Assembly (NCBI GenBank): GCA_036268995.1
Contig: DATATB010000033.1
Location: forward strand, 18,497-82,496
Length of the DNA stretch: 64,000 bases
Source: DATATB01 sp036268995
Lineage (GTDB): Bacteria > Planctomycetota > Planctomycetia > Pirellulales > PNKZ01
Reading direction: 5' to 3'
Shown one piece after another: positions 63,887 through 64,000 of this stretch. Each line of letters begins with the position of its first letter. Within the stretch, counting starts at the first letter, position 1. Position numbers and translations under genes: made by a program. The notes beneath the pieces were generated by a model. The model had not been told where the DNA came from and made no database searches. It saw only the letters and a list, made by a program, of their open reading frames with translations.

Positions 63887-64000
63887 TCATGCGGCAAGTA
63901 GTGCGAGGGATTGAAATAGTTGTTTAATTCTTCGTGGAATCTTGTCGTGTTTATCAAGGCTTCGGAATTCGCGGTCCAAGCACTCCAGCCGCAAGGCTTT
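63887..64000 (-). CDS. C-terminal end of an unknown protein, partial
   Basis: The open minus-strand frame from the right edge encodes KALRLECLDREFRSLDKHDK, then IPRRIKQLFQSLALLAA and a stop. It looks coding (amphipathic, balanced composition, AT-richer than neighbours), but only 37 residues are in the window and no family is recognised. Confidence 0.4.
   Translation of the reverse strand, partial: KALRLECLDREFRSLDKHDKIPRRIKQLFQSLALLAA

Overview
The window looks like a chromosomal segment of a planctomycete, probably of the Pirellula/Gemmata-like lineages. The grounds are a high-GC backbone, two secreted sulfatases, a DUF1501 relic, very large secreted or membrane proteins, Ser/Thr-kinase and trypsin proteins carrying formylglycine-enzyme-like (FGE-like) folds, and a tetrahydromethanopterin-type C1 cofactor cluster. 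No rRNA, CRISPR array, complete integrase or transposase is visible. The genus cannot be fixed from sequence reading alone.

Layout. 1-2.9 kb: a DUF5615/DUF433 toxin-antitoxin pair cut by the window edge, cysteine synthase, and aroA. 2.9-13 kb: a duplicated 118-bp repeat, a sulfatase, a family-2 glycosyltransferase convergent with a CapD/PseB-like nucleotide-sugar enzyme across a long inverted repeat, a VapBC-like pair, a DoxX-like protein, a second sulfatase, an NHL-repeat protein and a ceramidase-like protein. 13-18 kb: a trypsin/FGE-like fusion, an HExxH secreted protein and an Xaa-Pro aminopeptidase. 18-29 kb: two translationally coupled giant envelope proteins (about 2,494 and 1,154 aa) built from a shared module. 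29.5-33 kb: a GntP permease, MtfA-like peptidase and ThuA-like protein.

33-37 kb is accessory: a K+ channel followed by a SIR2-family protein with intact NAD-site motifs (a candidate defence pair), a planctomycete-type hypothetical and a frameshifted HD-hydrolase pseudogene. 37-43 kb is one 1,926-aa protein: kinase, transmembrane segment, FGE-like domain and five tandem leucine-rich units, with a REP-like palindromic element inserted in frame. 43-47 kb is a patchwork: a DUF1501 relic, a DUF6883/DUF4926 pair and tRNA-Cys. Next to the tRNA is a 2.5-kb cassette bounded by an exact 18-bp repeat of the tRNA 5' end. It holds a four-gene AT-rich operon and no recombinase.

47-64 kb: a PiT phosphate transporter. 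Then comes a minus-strand operon for tetrahydromethanopterin synthesis (SDR-like protein, DUF6513 dihydropteroate-synthase-like protein, pabB, pabA, DUF447, beta-RFAP synthase), headed by an ECF sigma/anti-sigma pair that may be a separate unit. After it come a secreted Pro/Lys-rich protein, an overlapping DUF6932 nucleotidyltransferase/unknown pair (a candidate conflict module), a methyltransferase with a GT39-like mannosyltransferase-type membrane protein, a multi-pass membrane protein, and a partial gene at the right edge.

The strongest leads for something undescribed are the tRNA-Cys cassette with its paired membrane proteins, the K+ channel/SIR2 pair, the DUF6932 pair and the duplicated-module giant proteins. 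All functional statements rest on motif recognition by eye; no searches were run.
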